64,000 bases of DNA from Actinoplanes sp. L3-i22 (GCF_019704555.1 NZ_AP024745.1:9432501-9496500); one strand, 5' to 3'; counted from the stretch's first letter, positions 20,201-35,200 are shown. Made by a program: numbers and translations. Notes: generated by a model not told the origin, from the letters alone.

Positions 20201-23200
20201 AGGCGCGGCAGATCCGCGCCTACCAGAACGAGTCGCCCGGCATCGCCGGCGTGCTCAAGCGCTTCCTGGACTACAAGCAGCGCAGCAACACGATCTACCA
20301 GCAGACCGCCAACCCGATCGCCTGGGGAGACGGCGGCCACGGCAAGGGCACCAGCCCGACCGGCCCGATCCACGTCCCCAGCGGCCTGCGCCTGATCGAC
20401 GCCGAGGCCGACCCGGCCCATTTCGACCACGCCGGCAAAACCCCGAAAACCAACACCTATCAGGTGTACGGCCATGGCACGCCGGACGGCATCAAGATCG
20501 GCACCCGCACGATCGGCGCGGCCGAGCTGGCCGCCCTGATCCGGAACGATCCGGCCTGGCAGAACAAGCCGATCCAGCTGGTCGCCTGTGACACCGGCGC
20601 CGGGACGTTCATCGACGAACTACGGCAACACCTTCCCGGCGTACGCATCGATGCCCCTCGCCGCCCAGCCTGGACCACCGCGAACGGCGACGTCTTCGTC
20701 GCCGGCTCGACCATCGTCGGCGGACGCCGCCGTCCCGACACCACCCCGCACCCGGACAACGCCTGGAACACCGGCGTCGCGCGGAAGAACCCGGACGAGA
20801 CCGACGACTCCCCGGAGACGATCAAAAAGCGCCCGGTCACCGCGAAGACCTACCACTCGGTGCACCCGCCGACCGGCACCGACCTGGACCCGGACGACCC
20901 GTGGGCGATCGGCGTCGAGATCGAGACCCGGTTCATCCTGACCGAGGACATCCCGTACAGCACCGTCCTGGCCCAGACCCCACCCGGCACACACCCCGCG
21001 ATCAAACTGGTCGTCGACCACGACGGCATGAACGACCCGATCATCGAGATCGTCACCGAGCCCCTGGCCACCATCGACGGCGAGCACCGCCCGCCCTCCG
21101 CGCCGGCCTTCCGGACCATCAACGCCCTGGTCGAGCAACTGCACGCGGCGACCCGCTCGGGCCGCAACACCTCGCTGGCCGACGTGCTCGCCCCGCTGAA
21201 GTCGTTCCAGGTCACCGACGCCGGCCGGAACGTCTCGTACAGCACCGGCCTCTCGACCCCCGCCGTCAACGACCTGTTGCAGCAGGTCGCGAGCACCGCG
21301 ACCAACCCGGACCACCCGGCCGTCGTCACCCTGAACCGCGGTATCGAATTCGGTCAACGGCTGGCCGAGCAGCTCGGCGACGACAGCGTCCGCGGGGTCG
21401 GCGCGCTCGCCTACACCCACACCGCGGCGATGTTCGAGGCCACCGCCGACGCCATGGCCGGCAACGGCAACCCCGACCAGCTGCCGCAGCGGATGCGCGA
21501 CTACCTGGCGGTCGCCGCGCCGGTGAACCTGGGCTCGGTCGCCGCCGACCTGACCCCCGAGGCCCGGCAGCTGATCGAGGACAACTTCACCAACATCACC
21601 CGCGCTCTCGCGATGACCTGGAAGCAGCAGAGCCCGCAGAAGGCCGCCTTCCTCGACGCGAAGCTCGGCGACGGCCAGACCTACTTCGACCTGGCCCGCC
21701 CGATCCCCGCCGTCACCGCGAACCTCCTGCTCACCGGTCAAGCACTGCAGCAGTCCGGCGTCCCGGTCATCACCGCGGACAGCCCGGGCGGCCAGGCGTT
21801 CAAGGACACCCTGGCGCCCCCGGCCGCGTTCCAGGTCAGCGACGCCGGCCGCCACGTCCAGGTCGAGGGCGAAGCCGCCTCGACCGGCCTCTACACCCAG
21901 TTCACCGTCGGCGTCCCGGTCGACGGCATGGCCGAGTTCTTCCAGGCCGCCGTCGAGGACGCCACCAGCAAACCGCGCCGCTCCGGCAAACCCTCCCCGG
22001 CCGCCGGCCTGCTCGCCGACGGCCTCACCTTCGGCGACCGGCTGGCCCAGGAGTTCGCAAAGACCTCGCCCGACCAGCACCTGCGGCAGATCGTCAAGGG
22101 CGTCGGCTCCCTCGCCTACAGCCACACCGGCGCGATGTTCGAGGCCACCGCCGACATCGTCGAGAAGCAGACCAAAGACAAGAACATCCCCCGCCTCACC
22201 AAGAACTACCTGACCGCCGCCTCCCGCGTCGACCTCAACGCGATCAACGCCCAGCTCCCGCCCCAGGTCCAGCAGTTCCTCGAACAGAACTCGCAGGCCA
22301 TCGCCGAACAGATCCAGCACAGCTGGAAACAGGCCAGCCCCGAGCGATCCGCGATCCTCGACCAACAGCTGGCAGCCGGTCAGACCTACTACCACCTGGA
22401 CGACAACACCCCGCGCGTCCTGGCCAGCACCATCCTGTCCAAACCCGCGCTCGACCGGGCCGGCATCGAGCCGATCAACCAGAGCGACGCCTTCGGCATC
22501 CGCACGTTCCTGACCGACGTCGACACCCACACGCCGGGCCGTCCGGTGGTGGCCTTCGAGGTCCGCCAGCCCAACACCCACCAGCACGACCCGAACCGCG
22601 CCGGGATGCCGGGCACGCAGTCCCGCTTCGACGACTACGCCGCCCTCACCAACCGCGTCTACCACCAGCCGACCACCACCCCCGCCCCGGCCGACACCGC
22701 GATGGTCGAGGCGCTGACCTGGAGAAACGGCACCGAGCCGACCGGCCCGACCCGGGTGCCGAGCGGCCTGCGCCTGATCGACGCCGAGGCCGACCCGGCG
22801 CACTTCGACCACGCCGGCAAGACCCCGAAAACCAACACCTACCGGGTGTACGGCCATGGCACCCCGGACGGGATCAAGGTCGGCGCCCGCACGATCGGGG
22901 CGGCGGAACTCGCCGCGATGATCCGGAACGACCCGGCCTGGCAGAACCGGCCGATCCAGCTGGTCGCCTGCGACACCGGCGCCGGGACGTTCATCAATCA
23001 ACTACGGCAACACCTTCCCGGCGTACGCGTCAATGCTCCTCTTCGGACGGCCTGGACCACCGCGGACGGCGGAGTCTTCGTCGCCGGCTCGACCATCGTC
23101 GGCGGACGCCGACGCCCGGACCTCACCCCGCACCCGGACAACGCCTGGTCCACCGGCGTCGCGCAGCGGAACCCGGACGAGACCGACGAGTCCCCGGAGA

Positions 23201-26200
23201 CCGTCGCCAAGCGGCCGGTCGCCGAGACCACCCACCCGTCGCCGCCGCTCGACGGCGACCTCGACCCGGACGACCCGTGGGCGATCGGCGTCGAGATCGA
23301 GACCCAGTTCGCCCTGGACACCCCGGGCGACGTCGACGTCGGCTACGCCACCGTGCTCGCCCAGACCCGCGACGGCATCCACCCCGCGATCAAACTGGTG
23401 ATGGACCACTCCGGCGGCGAACAGATCATCGAGATCGTCACCGAACCCCTGGGCGTCATCGACGGTGAGCACCGGCCACCCGCGATGCCCGCGTTCCAGC
23501 TGATCAACGACCTGATCAACCGGCTGCACGAGGTGTCCCGCAACGATCGCAGCACCCCGCTGGCCGAGGTGCTGGCCACGCTGCCGCAGTTCCAGGTCAG
23601 CGACGTCGGCAACCAGGTCGGCATCGTCGGCGGGCAGTCGCCGAAGCAGGTCTACACGCAGTACACCGTCGGGGTGCCGCTGGCCGGCATGCCGGAGTTC
23701 CTGCGGAAGGTCATCCAGGACACCCGCACCAGGAACACCCGCGACCCACTCCAGCACGGCCTCGACTTCGCCCAGCGCCTGGCCCAGCACTTCACCGGCA
23801 CCGTCTCCACCGACCCGCACCTGAACCGGCTGGTCCAGGGCATCGGCGCGATGGCCTACACGCACACCGCGGCCATCCTGGCCAGCGCCGCCGACCGGTA
23901 CGAGTCGCAGCGCGACAACAAGGCGATCGACCGGCTCACCAAGAACTACCTGGGCGCCGCCTCCCGGGTGCAGATGGCCGCGCTGAACACCCAGCTCCCG
24001 CCGGTCGTCCAGCGGTTCCTGGAGGACAACGTCGAGAACATCGGCCGGGAGGTGGTCGAGCAGTTCCGGCGGCAGTCGCCGGAGCGGGCCGCGCTGCTCG
24101 ACCAGAAGCTCGCCGCGGACGGGCTGACCAGCTTCTACGAGGTCGACACCCGAGCCCGCACGCTGCTGTTCAACGCAGTGCTGACCGAGGACACCCGTGC
24201 CGCGCGGGGCATCCCGACCATCGACCAGAGCGACGCGCTGGGCATCCGCACCCACCTGACCACCCTGGACCACCACACGCCCGGCGGACCGGTCGTCCCG
24301 CTGGAGGTCCGCCAGCCCGACACCTACCAGGACAAACAGCCCGGCCTGGCCGGCTCGCACGCCAAGTTCACCGAGTACGCCGACCTCAGCAACCAGCTGC
24401 ACCGGCAGCACGGCGCCGCGCCGGACGTCGACATGGCCGACGCCCTCGGCTGGGCGCCGGCGGCCGATTCGCCGGTGCCCGGGCTGGCCCGGACGCCGTC
24501 GCTGTTCACCATCGCCGAGGAGCCGGAGACCGACGCCGAGCTGGCCCAGGCGATCCGCCGGGCCCTGCCCGACTACCTGCGGGAGAGCCGGCACCTGGGC
24601 CTGGCCCAGCAGACGGTCGAGGCGCGGGTCGACCCGCCGGACCTGACCGCCCTGGTCCCGGACCTGGATCCGGCGATCCACGAGCAGCTGCGGCAGCTGA
24701 TGCGCACCGACGTGGGCCACTTCCTCGGCGACGCGCACGCCGAGCCGGTCGTCGTCGACGGCCGGCCGGTCGAGCTGGTGATCCACGCCGTCCTCGACCC
24801 GGACCACCTGACGGTCACCGGCCCGGCGGACGGCAAGAACGACGGCAAGGACGTCAAGGCCGCCACCAAGGACACCGGCAAGACCACGCTGACCAGCGGC
24901 GTGGCCGACGACCAGAGCCTGAACCCGCGGATCGCCGTGACCGCGCTGCCCCCGGTGGTCGGCGACCTCTCGGTCACCGTGCCGATGGCCGCCAGCACCA
25001 CCGACGCGCACACCGGGACGGTCGAGGACACCCTCAGCAGCACCCTGAAGCTCAAGAACGGCATCCAGGTCGACATGCCGTTCCGGTACGTCGTCGAGCT
25101 GCGCGACCCGGACGGCACGCCGCTGCGCGACCCGCTGACCGCGGACGGGCGGGTGGACCTGGTCGTACCCAAGGATCTGCGCCGCCCGAAGGGTGAGCGC
25201 AGCCGCCGCCGCCCGCCCACCGCCGCGGTCGTGGAGAGCGCGATCGCCCGCCCCGGCCCGGCCGGCGACTTCTACACCCAGGTCGCGAGCCAGCTGCACC
25301 TCGACGCCGAGGGCAAGCGGATGCTGCGGGACTTCCTCGGCGACCGCAACGTCCAGAAGGAGCTGCACAAACTCGAGCACGGTGCGGACGCGCTGCCGAA
25401 GGCCGGCTGGGTCACCTCCGACCCGCTGGCCGAGCGGCCCAGCCGCAATCCGTTCCGCGGGCCGCGGCACACCGCCGTCCGGATGCGTCTGGTCCCGCGC
25501 CTGACCCGGGTCGTGGAGACCGTCGAGGACGCCCGGCACGAGGTCACCAGCGCGCACGCGGCCGAGCAGAGCGACCACCGCGCCGCGTCCCGGACCGTCG
25601 GCGTGGCCGGTGGGGTCGGCGCCGGCACCGAGACCGGCGCGGCGAACTTCGCGGTCGGCCCGCGCGCCGGCTACTCCCGCACAGCCGAGAACAGCCAGGA
25701 GCACTCCACCGCGACCGGCGGCAAGCAGATCACCGGCAGCGACGGCCCGATGGTCCGCTACCAGGTGGTCTACGACCTGGAGGTGGCGCTGCCCGGCCGC
25801 AAGCCGGCGAAGCTGGACGGCACGGTGGAGAGCTTCCAGTGGGCCACCCCGGAGCGGATCGCCGAGGCCGGCCTGGACCCGCGGGCCGCCGCCGAGTGGC
25901 CGGGCCGGCACGGCGACGACCGGGTCTGGCACGCCCCGCGGAACCTGGAGCACGGGGTCTCCTTCGACGGCGCGATCCCGCAGCTCAGCGACGCCGGCAG
26001 CCTGTACGAGGCGATCGCCGACGCGCTGCGCGACGTCCCCGGCCGCCCGCGCCTGGACCGTTCCCTGTTCGGCCTGTTCCTGTCCGCGAACGACCTGCTC
26101 GGCGACATGGGCGACCCGAAGTACGACGGCCACCCGGACTCGGACGACCGGGCCGCGTGGCAGCGCGCCGACGCGGTCCGGGCCGCGCTCGGCGAGGACC

Positions 26201-29200
26201 AGCTGGTCAAGCTGCTCAACCGGATCGTCGGCCCGGGCCTGCACATCCCGGTGCTGTACGAGGGCACCCGGCACAACTACCCGACCATCATCAAGATCAC
26301 CGGCGAGATGGGGCCGCTCTCCGACGGCCCGACCGCCCGCCGCCGCACCGACGACACCGGCACCCGGCTGAAGGAGAAGAGCAGCACCGTCTCCGGCCGG
26401 GGCACCACCACGACCGGCGAGGTCGGCGTCGAGGGCCGGGTCTACGGCCCGCTGTCCAAGTTGTACGGAACGCTGCTCGCCGGCATCCGGTTCGCCCGGA
26501 CGTCCACCCGCACCCAGGCGCTCGGCGTCTCCCAGAGCGCCACGTTCCACCTGGACCACGGCACCTCGGTGGACGCGGACGGCAAGATCACCCCGGGAAC
26601 CGTGCGGGCGTTCGCGACCGAGTTGACGCTGACCGTCGAGACCGAGTCGTACCGGACGCTGAACACCACCGGGCGGCGCACCTCGATCGGCACGCCCCGG
26701 CGCGGCATGCCCGGCCCGATCGAGCCGGCCGCGATCCCGGCGCAGACCCACAAGCTGGACGTCCGCCTGTTCGTGCCGCAGGACCGGACCACCCGCGAGA
26801 AGCCGCCGGCGCCGGACACCAGCCGCGCGGTGACCAGCGAGCCGATCGAGCGGCCCAACCCGATCGCCGGGATCGGCGGCGGCTACTCCCGGGACCTGGA
26901 CGGCAACCGGCTCACCTCGTTCACCGCGTCGAAGGCGCTGCGGGACGCGACGATGCGGGTGCTGCGCAGGGCGTCCCGGGACGATCCGCTGTTCGACTCG
27001 TTCGCCACCACCATCCCGCTGACCGTCGGCGAGGTGCTCGCCCCCGAGTCGATGACCGCCGACCCGTCGCTGTTCAGCACGGCCACCGAGATCACCGGCC
27101 TGACCCACGAGCGGCGGACCTCGGACACCACCGCGCAGGCCAAGATCCGGCTGCGGCCGGCGAACCCGCGGATCGTCGACGGCACCGAGTACGACAAGCG
27201 CAAGCAGTCGCACACCGGCGGCACCCGGGCGAGCAGCGCGAAGGGCCGCCAGTTCGAGTTCGGCGCGACCGTCACCGGCGTCGGCTCGGTCACGCACGCG
27301 CCGGTGCCGACCGGCTGGCTGCGCTACATCCCGGGCGGGATCTTCGTCGGCCAGCTCGCTCCGCTGGCCCGCCGCTGGGGCACGAGCCGCGATCAGGACC
27401 TGACCGGCAACTCGCGGCTGTCGCTGACCGGGCGCGCCGAGCGCAAGGTGCTCGTCCAGTTGGACCTGGACGCCGAGGTGACCGCCGAGGTGCACGCGAA
27501 CCCGTGGCATCCGGGCAGCGGGAAGACCACCGCGGCGGCCGAGCACGTGCTGATCCCGGACGGCGTCCAGATGTGGATGACCGAGGCGCAGTACCACCGG
27601 CTGCGCGAGCACGACGCCGAGTTCACCGCCACCCGCGCCGACCTCGAGGTGGCCCGGACCCAGCAGCGGGAGCGGCGCGACCTCGCGGACGCCCAGCGGC
27701 AGGAGCTCGACGACCAGCAGCGCACGCACGCCACCGAGCAACACGACCTGAGCCGGCACCAGCAGGACGAACGCGCCGCGCTGAGCGCCGCCCACACCCG
27801 CGCGCTGATCGACCGCAAGGCCGGGCACCGCGCGACCCGGGCCACCGTCCAGAGCCGGATCGACGCCGCCCGGGACCTGGACCGGCTGCGGGCGGAACAC
27901 CGGGCCGAGACCCACGCCCTCGACGAGAACCACACCGCGGCCGTACGCACCCTGGCCGGTCACCAGACGCAGGCCCGCACCGACCTGGAGACGGCCCACG
28001 AGGCCGCCGCCCGGGAACTGTCCCGGCGGCACAACAACGCGATCCTGCTCCGGCTCGACGAACGGGTCGCCCGGGCCCACGCCGTACGGGACGAAGCCCC
28101 TGAACCCGAAGCGAACCGCGCGGTGCCGGACGGCCTGCTCACCCCGCCGCCGGTGGCGCGCCCCGCAGGGGCCGCCCCGGTGACCGGCGCGCCCAGCGTC
28201 GGGATCGGCGGCACGGTGACCCCGATCGATCTCAGTGACCGGGTCGACCAGCTGCGCACCAACCTGATCAAGGGCTTCACCAGGGAGAACGGCGGCGACG
28301 AGGGCAAGGCCCGGGAGACCGCCGAGCGGCTGCTGCCGCGCGACACGCTGGCCGGCCCGCACGACAACACCCGGGCGGTCCGCGACTTCCTGGCCACCCT
28401 CAACCGGCACCTGCCCGGCGGGCTCAACGGCGGCCGCACCCAGCCGCTGCGCCTGGAGGACCGGCTCACCGGCCACACCTACTACCTGACCGCCGACCTG
28501 ACCTTCCCGGCCCCGCTGACCGGGGCGACCGTCGCGCACGTCGACGAGCTCGGCACCTCGGGCAAGGTGGAGATCGCGGAGAACGAGGTCCGGTCCCGCT
28601 GGCGGCAGAAGCTCGGCGGCTCGGTCACCGCCCGGTTCAACCAGACGCTGCGCGAGGCCGGCAGCGCCACCACCGCGCCGCGGGCCGGCTCGCTCGGCAC
28701 GGCGCTGCGCACCGGCCTGAAGTGGGGCACCCGGGACAGCAAGACGACGGCCGGCCGCAAGAGCGTGCACAAGCAGTCGCTGACCGCCTCCGGTCCGATG
28801 GTGGCGTGGCGCGGCGCGGCGACGATCGAGCTGTTCATCACGCACGGCGACCGGCACCTGGGCCGCGCCGGCGAGCAGGTCGGCGACGTGCTCGCCACCG
28901 ATGTGCGGATCCACCCGGTCGAGTTCCACGCGCTGCCCGGCGACACGCTGCCGGCCCCGGCGACCGGGCAGACCCGGCTCGGCCAGGCCGGCCCGATCCT
29001 GACCGTCGACGCGGCCCAGCACACCGCCGCGGCCCGGACCGCGTGGCGCACCGCCGACGGCGCCCTGCGGCTGCCGGCGGAACCCGACGCGTACGCCGTG
29101 GAACGCGTCCTGCCGGACATGGCCGCCCTGCGCGCCGCGGCCGCGCAGGCCATCCTGGAGTCGCACGGCGACGTGGACGACGACACGATCGCCGCCCTGG

Positions 29201-32200
29201 ACAGCGCGCTGACCCCGGACATCGTGGCGACCGCGCTGCGGGCGATGACCGACGGCACGTTCGCGATCCCGCTGCCGATCGACGCCGACCGCTTCCTCTA
29301 CGTCGACGCCCGGATCCTCACTGACTCGGCCCGGCTGACCGGCGCCGATCACCGCATCCGGGTCAAGAGCTCGGTCACCGACGATCACCAGCGCAAACAG
29401 GAGGTCAAGGCGACCGGCCTGGAGACCACCACCGCGCCGGTCGTCGCCGCCGCGGGCGGCAGCACGCACGGCGAGCAGCGCCGCGACTTCCAGTCCGTGT
29501 TCGGCTCCACCCAGGCCGACCGGGACCTGCTCAGGACCGGGTCACCGGCCCTGGCGACCGGCACCGAGCACGGCCACGAGCTCAGCGCCAAGCCGGCCGC
29601 CGAACGCTCGCCGGACGACACGCTGACCCGCGGGCTGCTCTACGACATGCGGTTCCGGTTCACCGTCGGCACCCGGCCGGGCGTGTTCTCCACCGGGCCA
29701 CGGCGCACCGGCGGCACCGAGCTCACCGTGACCGACGCGGCGCTGCTGCGGGTCACCGACCGCGTCGCCGAGGAGCTGACCGGCCGGAAGCTGCCCGCCG
29801 AGCTCACCGCCGCGGCGCGGGACCTCGCGGACGCGTCCAAGACGTACAGCGCGGCGGCCACCCGGACCGACGCGGTGCGCCGCCGGGGCGCCGAGGGCGG
29901 GCCGCTGGTCGCCGCCCGGGCCGCCGAGGAGGCCGCGGCGAAAACCTGGGAAAAGACCATTCGCGCGTACGGCGTACAGCTCACCCAGGCGCAACGTGAC
30001 CCGATCACCCCGGCCGCAGCCCTGGCCGATCCGTCCGCCGCCCCGATCTGGATCCTCGGGCGCGACGACCGCGCCGACGCCACGGTGCGCACCGACACCG
30101 ACGGCGCGGTGACCGCCCTGACCTTCGGGCTCACCCCCGAGCACACCACCGGGCTGCGGGCCGAGGCCGAGGCGGCGACCCGCGCCACCTACCTGCACCG
30201 CGACGACGACGGCGCCCGGGCCGGCCGGGCCATGCCGTGGCGCGGCGACCAGCCGCTCTCGGTGCACGGCCGCAGCGACGGCACCGGGCACGTCGTGGTG
30301 GCGCTCGCCGGGCGCGGCGCGGTCCGGCTCACCCCGGCCGACTTCGCCGAGCTGACCGCCCGGACCCTGCGGCAGCACGGCGCCGAGCCGGACCGGCTGC
30401 TGCTGCTCCCGTCCGGCCCGGGCACGTTCGCCCGGGACTTCACCGCGGCCGCGCGCACCCGGCTCGGCGCGGACGTCGTCGTGCACACGGCCGACGGCCC
30501 GGCCACCGTCCACAACGGACGGCTGGCGATCGGCGCCGGCCGGATCAGCACCGACACGCCGCCGGGCGCGACGCCCCCGCCCGCGGCCACCCCGCGGCTG
30601 CGCGGCAAGCCGTACACGATCGCCGACGTCAAGCACACCGTGCTGCCGAACCCCGGCGCGAAGCGGGTCGCGATCATGTTCCCGTCGCGGGCCGGCGACC
30701 GGGAGACCATGCCCCGGCAGGCCGCGGCGATCATGCAGAGCGGCACGTCCTGGTACGACGTGCTGCGCGGCGGCGCCGGCTCGCCGACCGAGGGCCGGGT
30801 CGAGATGCCCGGCAGCACCGACGGCCGGACGCTGCTCGTCGAGGCGCACGGCACCGTCGACGGCTTCCAGGTCGAGATGAACGACGGCGAGCTCGTCACC
30901 GTCGACGGCGACGATCTGGCGATGCTGGTCCAGCAGGCGTCCGCGCTGCACCCGGAGAGCACGATCCTGCTCGCGGCCTGCGACACCTACGCCGAGGACG
31001 AGCCCGGAAGCGCCGCGCACGACTTCGAGCGGCGGGTCCGCGAGCTCGGGCACCGGGGGCCGGTGCTGGCGCCGACCGATCAGCTGATCGTCCGGCACGA
31101 GGACGGCGACAACGACGAGCGGGACGCCGGCGACCACGTGCTGCGGGTCGCGCACGGCGGCCGGATCGCCAGGGTCGGCGACCGGGCGGCCGCGCTCGCC
31201 GCGACGCCGGTCGGCGGGAGCCGGCACGTGCCGCTCGCCGAGGACCGTCACGACGACCCGCTCAGCCCGGCGGACCTGGCCGACGTCCGGCCCCCGGCCC
31301 GGCTGATCGACCGGAACGGGCAGGAGTTCGGGGTCACCTTCAGCCGCGATCCCGGGCCGGTGCGGGACTGGGCGCGCACGATCGATTCCGGACAGCTGGA
31401 CACGGTGTGGACGTACCCGGGGGCGATCGGCGAGGGTCTGCCCAGCGCCGGGCTCGCCGACTTCTCGCCGCGGCACGGCAACGCGGTGTACGTCGTGCAC
31501 ACCGACGGCGCGGACGGCTGGTCGGCGTCAGTCCCGCTGCACGACGACCGCGACGGGCGGCTCGACGGCGCCGGCCTGGTCGCCGCGCTGAGCAGCCCGG
31601 AGCTCGGCGACCTGCGGCTCGACCGGTTCCCGCGGCGGACCTCGATCCTGCTGCTCGCGCCGTGGGCCGGCTTCCACGACAGCGACCGGCACCTCGGCCA
31701 CCAGGTGATGCGTGCCGCGCAGCACGCCGGCTTCCCGGGGAACGTGTTCGCGCTGCGGACCACGGCGGCGCTGCTGCCCGGCGGGGTCGCGGTCGGGTAC
31801 GACGGCGGGTTCACCAAGTTCGTGCCGTCCCGGATGTACTTCGACCGGATCGTCGCGGCGGACGCCGACCCGGCCGCCGCGATGTTCCGCGACAGCGCCA
31901 CCCCCGGGGCCTTCGCCGTCGAAACGGTCGAGGAGCCCCCGCTCGCTGCCGACCCTCCGCCCGATTCCACTCCGGCGCCCGATTCCACTCCCGCGGCCGA
32001 GGAATCGGAATCGGACACCGACTCGGAGAGCGACAGCGACAGCGACGACGACCTGCTCGACGAGAGCCGCGACCCGCGCCCGGCCGCCCCGTTCACCCCG
32101 CAGGCGATCGCCGCGCCCGACGGCACCCCGCGCACCACCCCGCACACCGACCCGCACGGCCGGCCGTTCGCGGTCTCGCTGCTCCCCGACCCGGCGCTCA

Positions 32201-35200
32201 CCCAGCGCCTCACCGACCAGGCCGCCGACCTGCCGGACGGCTGGATCGACAAGGTCGAGGGCCGCAGCCTGATCCCGGCCCCGTGGGCGGACGGCGCGCC
32301 GCGCCCCGACGGCCGCCCGATCACCGTCTACCTCAAGCGCGAGTTCGACGCCACCGACCTGGTGGTCCCCGCGCACGGCGGCGGCACCCGGACGATGAAA
32401 CCCGCCGAGGTCATCGCCGCGCTCTACGCCGACCCGCACTTCCGGTCACTGGACCAGGGGCCGGTCGCCACCCCGGTGATCTTCGTGATCGACGCGATCG
32501 GCGACCACGAGTGGACCGCGCGGACCGCCCGGGAACTGTTCGACGCCCAGCTCGCGCACGGCGGCTACCGGCCGGTCTACTACCTGCACGGCCTCTGGCT
32601 CAGCCAGGCCCGGCTGCCGTTCTCGTACGTCGAGGAACCGGGCTCCGGCTTCCGCCTGGTCCGCGGGCCGGAGGCGGCCGACCTGGAGATCGTCGAGCTG
32701 CCCGGCGGGCGCGGCCTGGCCTTCCCGACCGCCGACGAGCAGAACCCGATCACCCAGGCGGCTCGGGGCGCCCGGCGGCTGCCGCCCGGCGACGACTTCT
32801 TCGTGGCGGTGGACGGCGACGCCGAACGGTTCCTCCCGGCGGTGGCCGGCGGCGGGCGGCAGGTCGCCCTGACCGGCGCCGCCCTCGCCGGCGTACTGAC
32901 CGGGCACGGCACGTTCGCGGCGCTGCCCGGCACCCGCGAGGTGACCCTGCTCTCCGGGGCGGCCGGGCGGCACAACCGGGCCGGGCACAGCGGCTACGAC
33001 TTCGCCACCGCCGTCGGCCACCCGGTCTTCGCGGCGGTGCCCGGGCGCCGCCGCCGGATCGGCGCGCTCCGGCCCGAGGACGTGCAGGGCATCGGACTGA
33101 AGCACCCGACGGCCGGGTCGATCGGCGCGTACTTCCCGGGCCACCAGGACTTCCACACCCACACCCACCATGCGTACGACAAGTGGCAGGAGAACGCCTC
33201 GCTCGGTCAGCTCGGCGTCTACGCGGGATCCCGCAAGCCGACCCCGTGGGGCTATGATAAGCCCACCGTGGTGGTACTGCGCGACGTGAACCGGGCCGGC
33301 GTGAACGTCCGGACCGGCGACATCCTGCACCAGGGCACCGAGCACCTGCCGCCGCACGCCGCCGCCCGGGCGATCGTCGGCTCCACCGAGTTCCGCGCGG
33401 CCGCCGCCGAGGGCAAGTTCACTGCCCGGCCGGTCGTGCTGGTCCTGCCGGCGGACACCCCGGTCGCGACGGCCGCCCGGCTGGCCCACGCGACCAGCCG
33501 CGAGCTGCGCCGCTCCGGCTACTTCCGGACGGTGCACGCGCTGGTCGGCGCGGAACCGGCCGCGGACGGCTCGCTGACCGAACCGGCCTGGCACACCGCG
33601 ATCGAGCCGGACCCGCTGCGGCCCCGCGACGTCGAGATGCACGCCGTGTACTACCGCGGCGGCGAGTACGCCGGCGTCTCGTTCCCGAGCCGGGACCTGG
33701 CCGCCGACGCCACCTCGACCGACCTGTTCACCGACAGCAACTTCGTCCGGCGCACCGTGGTCGGCGGCCCGCTGCGGTACAGCAGCATCCGGGAGAAGTT
33801 CGACGAGCTCGGCGCCACGAGCCACCCGCTGCGCGCGGCGGACGACAAGTGGCACGCGATGATCCTGGCCCACGGCACCCCCACCGACGTGATCACCCGG
33901 ATGCGCCGTGGCCCGGACCGCCCGATGGTCGACGGCGACGTCATCGCCGACCTGCTGGACCGGTCCGGCCAGCGGCAGCGGTGGTCACCGGACGTCTACG
34001 GCGGCTTCCTCGCGGCGATCTGCCTGATCGGGCAGAAGTATCCCGACGGGCCGGCGGCGGCCCTGCAGCGCCGGCTGGCCGAGCTCGGCGACGACCGGCC
34101 GGTGCTGGCCGGCAGCATGAGCGTGGTCCTGCAGACGGTCACCGGCGACATCGCCGTCGACGAGAAGGGCGAGTACCGCACGTTCCCCGCCCCCGCCCCC
34201 GCCGCCCCGGCCACACCCGACGCCCCGGCCGCCACCACCGCCGCCGCCTCCCCTACCGCCGGGCCCGCCTCCGAGCCGGGGCCGACGTCCGGCAACGAGT
34301 TCTCCGAACCCCGCGAGGAGACCGGCGAGGAGACGGTGCCGCAGCCGGACGGGGTGCTGCCGCCCGGGCCCGCCCCCACCGCACCGGCCGCGCCGGCCGA
34401 CCTGGCCCTGGCCGATGTCGTGATCACCACGGCGACCGGACCGGGCGGGCGACTGGCCGCGATCGGCTTCCCACTCAGCGAGGAGCAGGCCGACGCGTTC
34501 CGCTCGGCTGCCGTGATCTCCGAGGTGGACGGACAGCCGGCGATCACTTTCCTGCTCGGCGACTCTTACGGGGACGCCGTCCTCGTCCACCGGCGCGGTG
34601 CGGGCATCGTGCGGATGCCCGGGTCGCAGCTGGCGACCATGCTCGCCCAGGCCGGACTGCGCTCGGTGCCGGGCGTCGGCCCGCGCACCCCACTGGTGCT
34701 GTGGAGCGGCTGGGCCGGCACCGGCTCGGCCAACTCGTTCTTCTCGGGCCTCAGTGACGCCCGAGTGCCCTACTCGCACGGCATGGCTCCGGACGTCGCC
34801 GTCGCGGAGGCCCCGGAATACGCCGAGCTCACCGACAACGGCGAGTTCCGCTGGTACGTCAACCCGAAGCCGGAACCGGGCGACACCGGCTCGCGGATCG
34901 TCACCATGCCGCCCACGATCCTGCCCCAGCCCCGCCCCCTGCCCCCGCCCATGACACCGGCACCGGCACCGGCCCCGGCGCACCCGGCTCAGGACGTGAC
35001 TCCCCTGGCCGGGCCGCAACTGGCGGATCTGCGCCAGCGGACGCTGGTCCGCGACGGCCAGCTCGTCGCGATCGCTTTCGGTCGTGGCGCGAGCGGCCCG
35101 TCCGGCATCCGCGACACCCTCAAGAAGATCCACGACAACGACCAGAGCCACTACGTCACCTCCGACGGCCACCGCCGCCAGACCAAACGCCGGCTCCCGT

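Noticed and set aside
23002..29469. 2155-codon minus-strand open frame inside the giant gene
   Set aside because: It is a high-GC antisense shadow: Arg/Gly/Val/Ala/Asp/Gln/His-rich with no domain, while the plus frame shows ordered repeats and conserved motifs.
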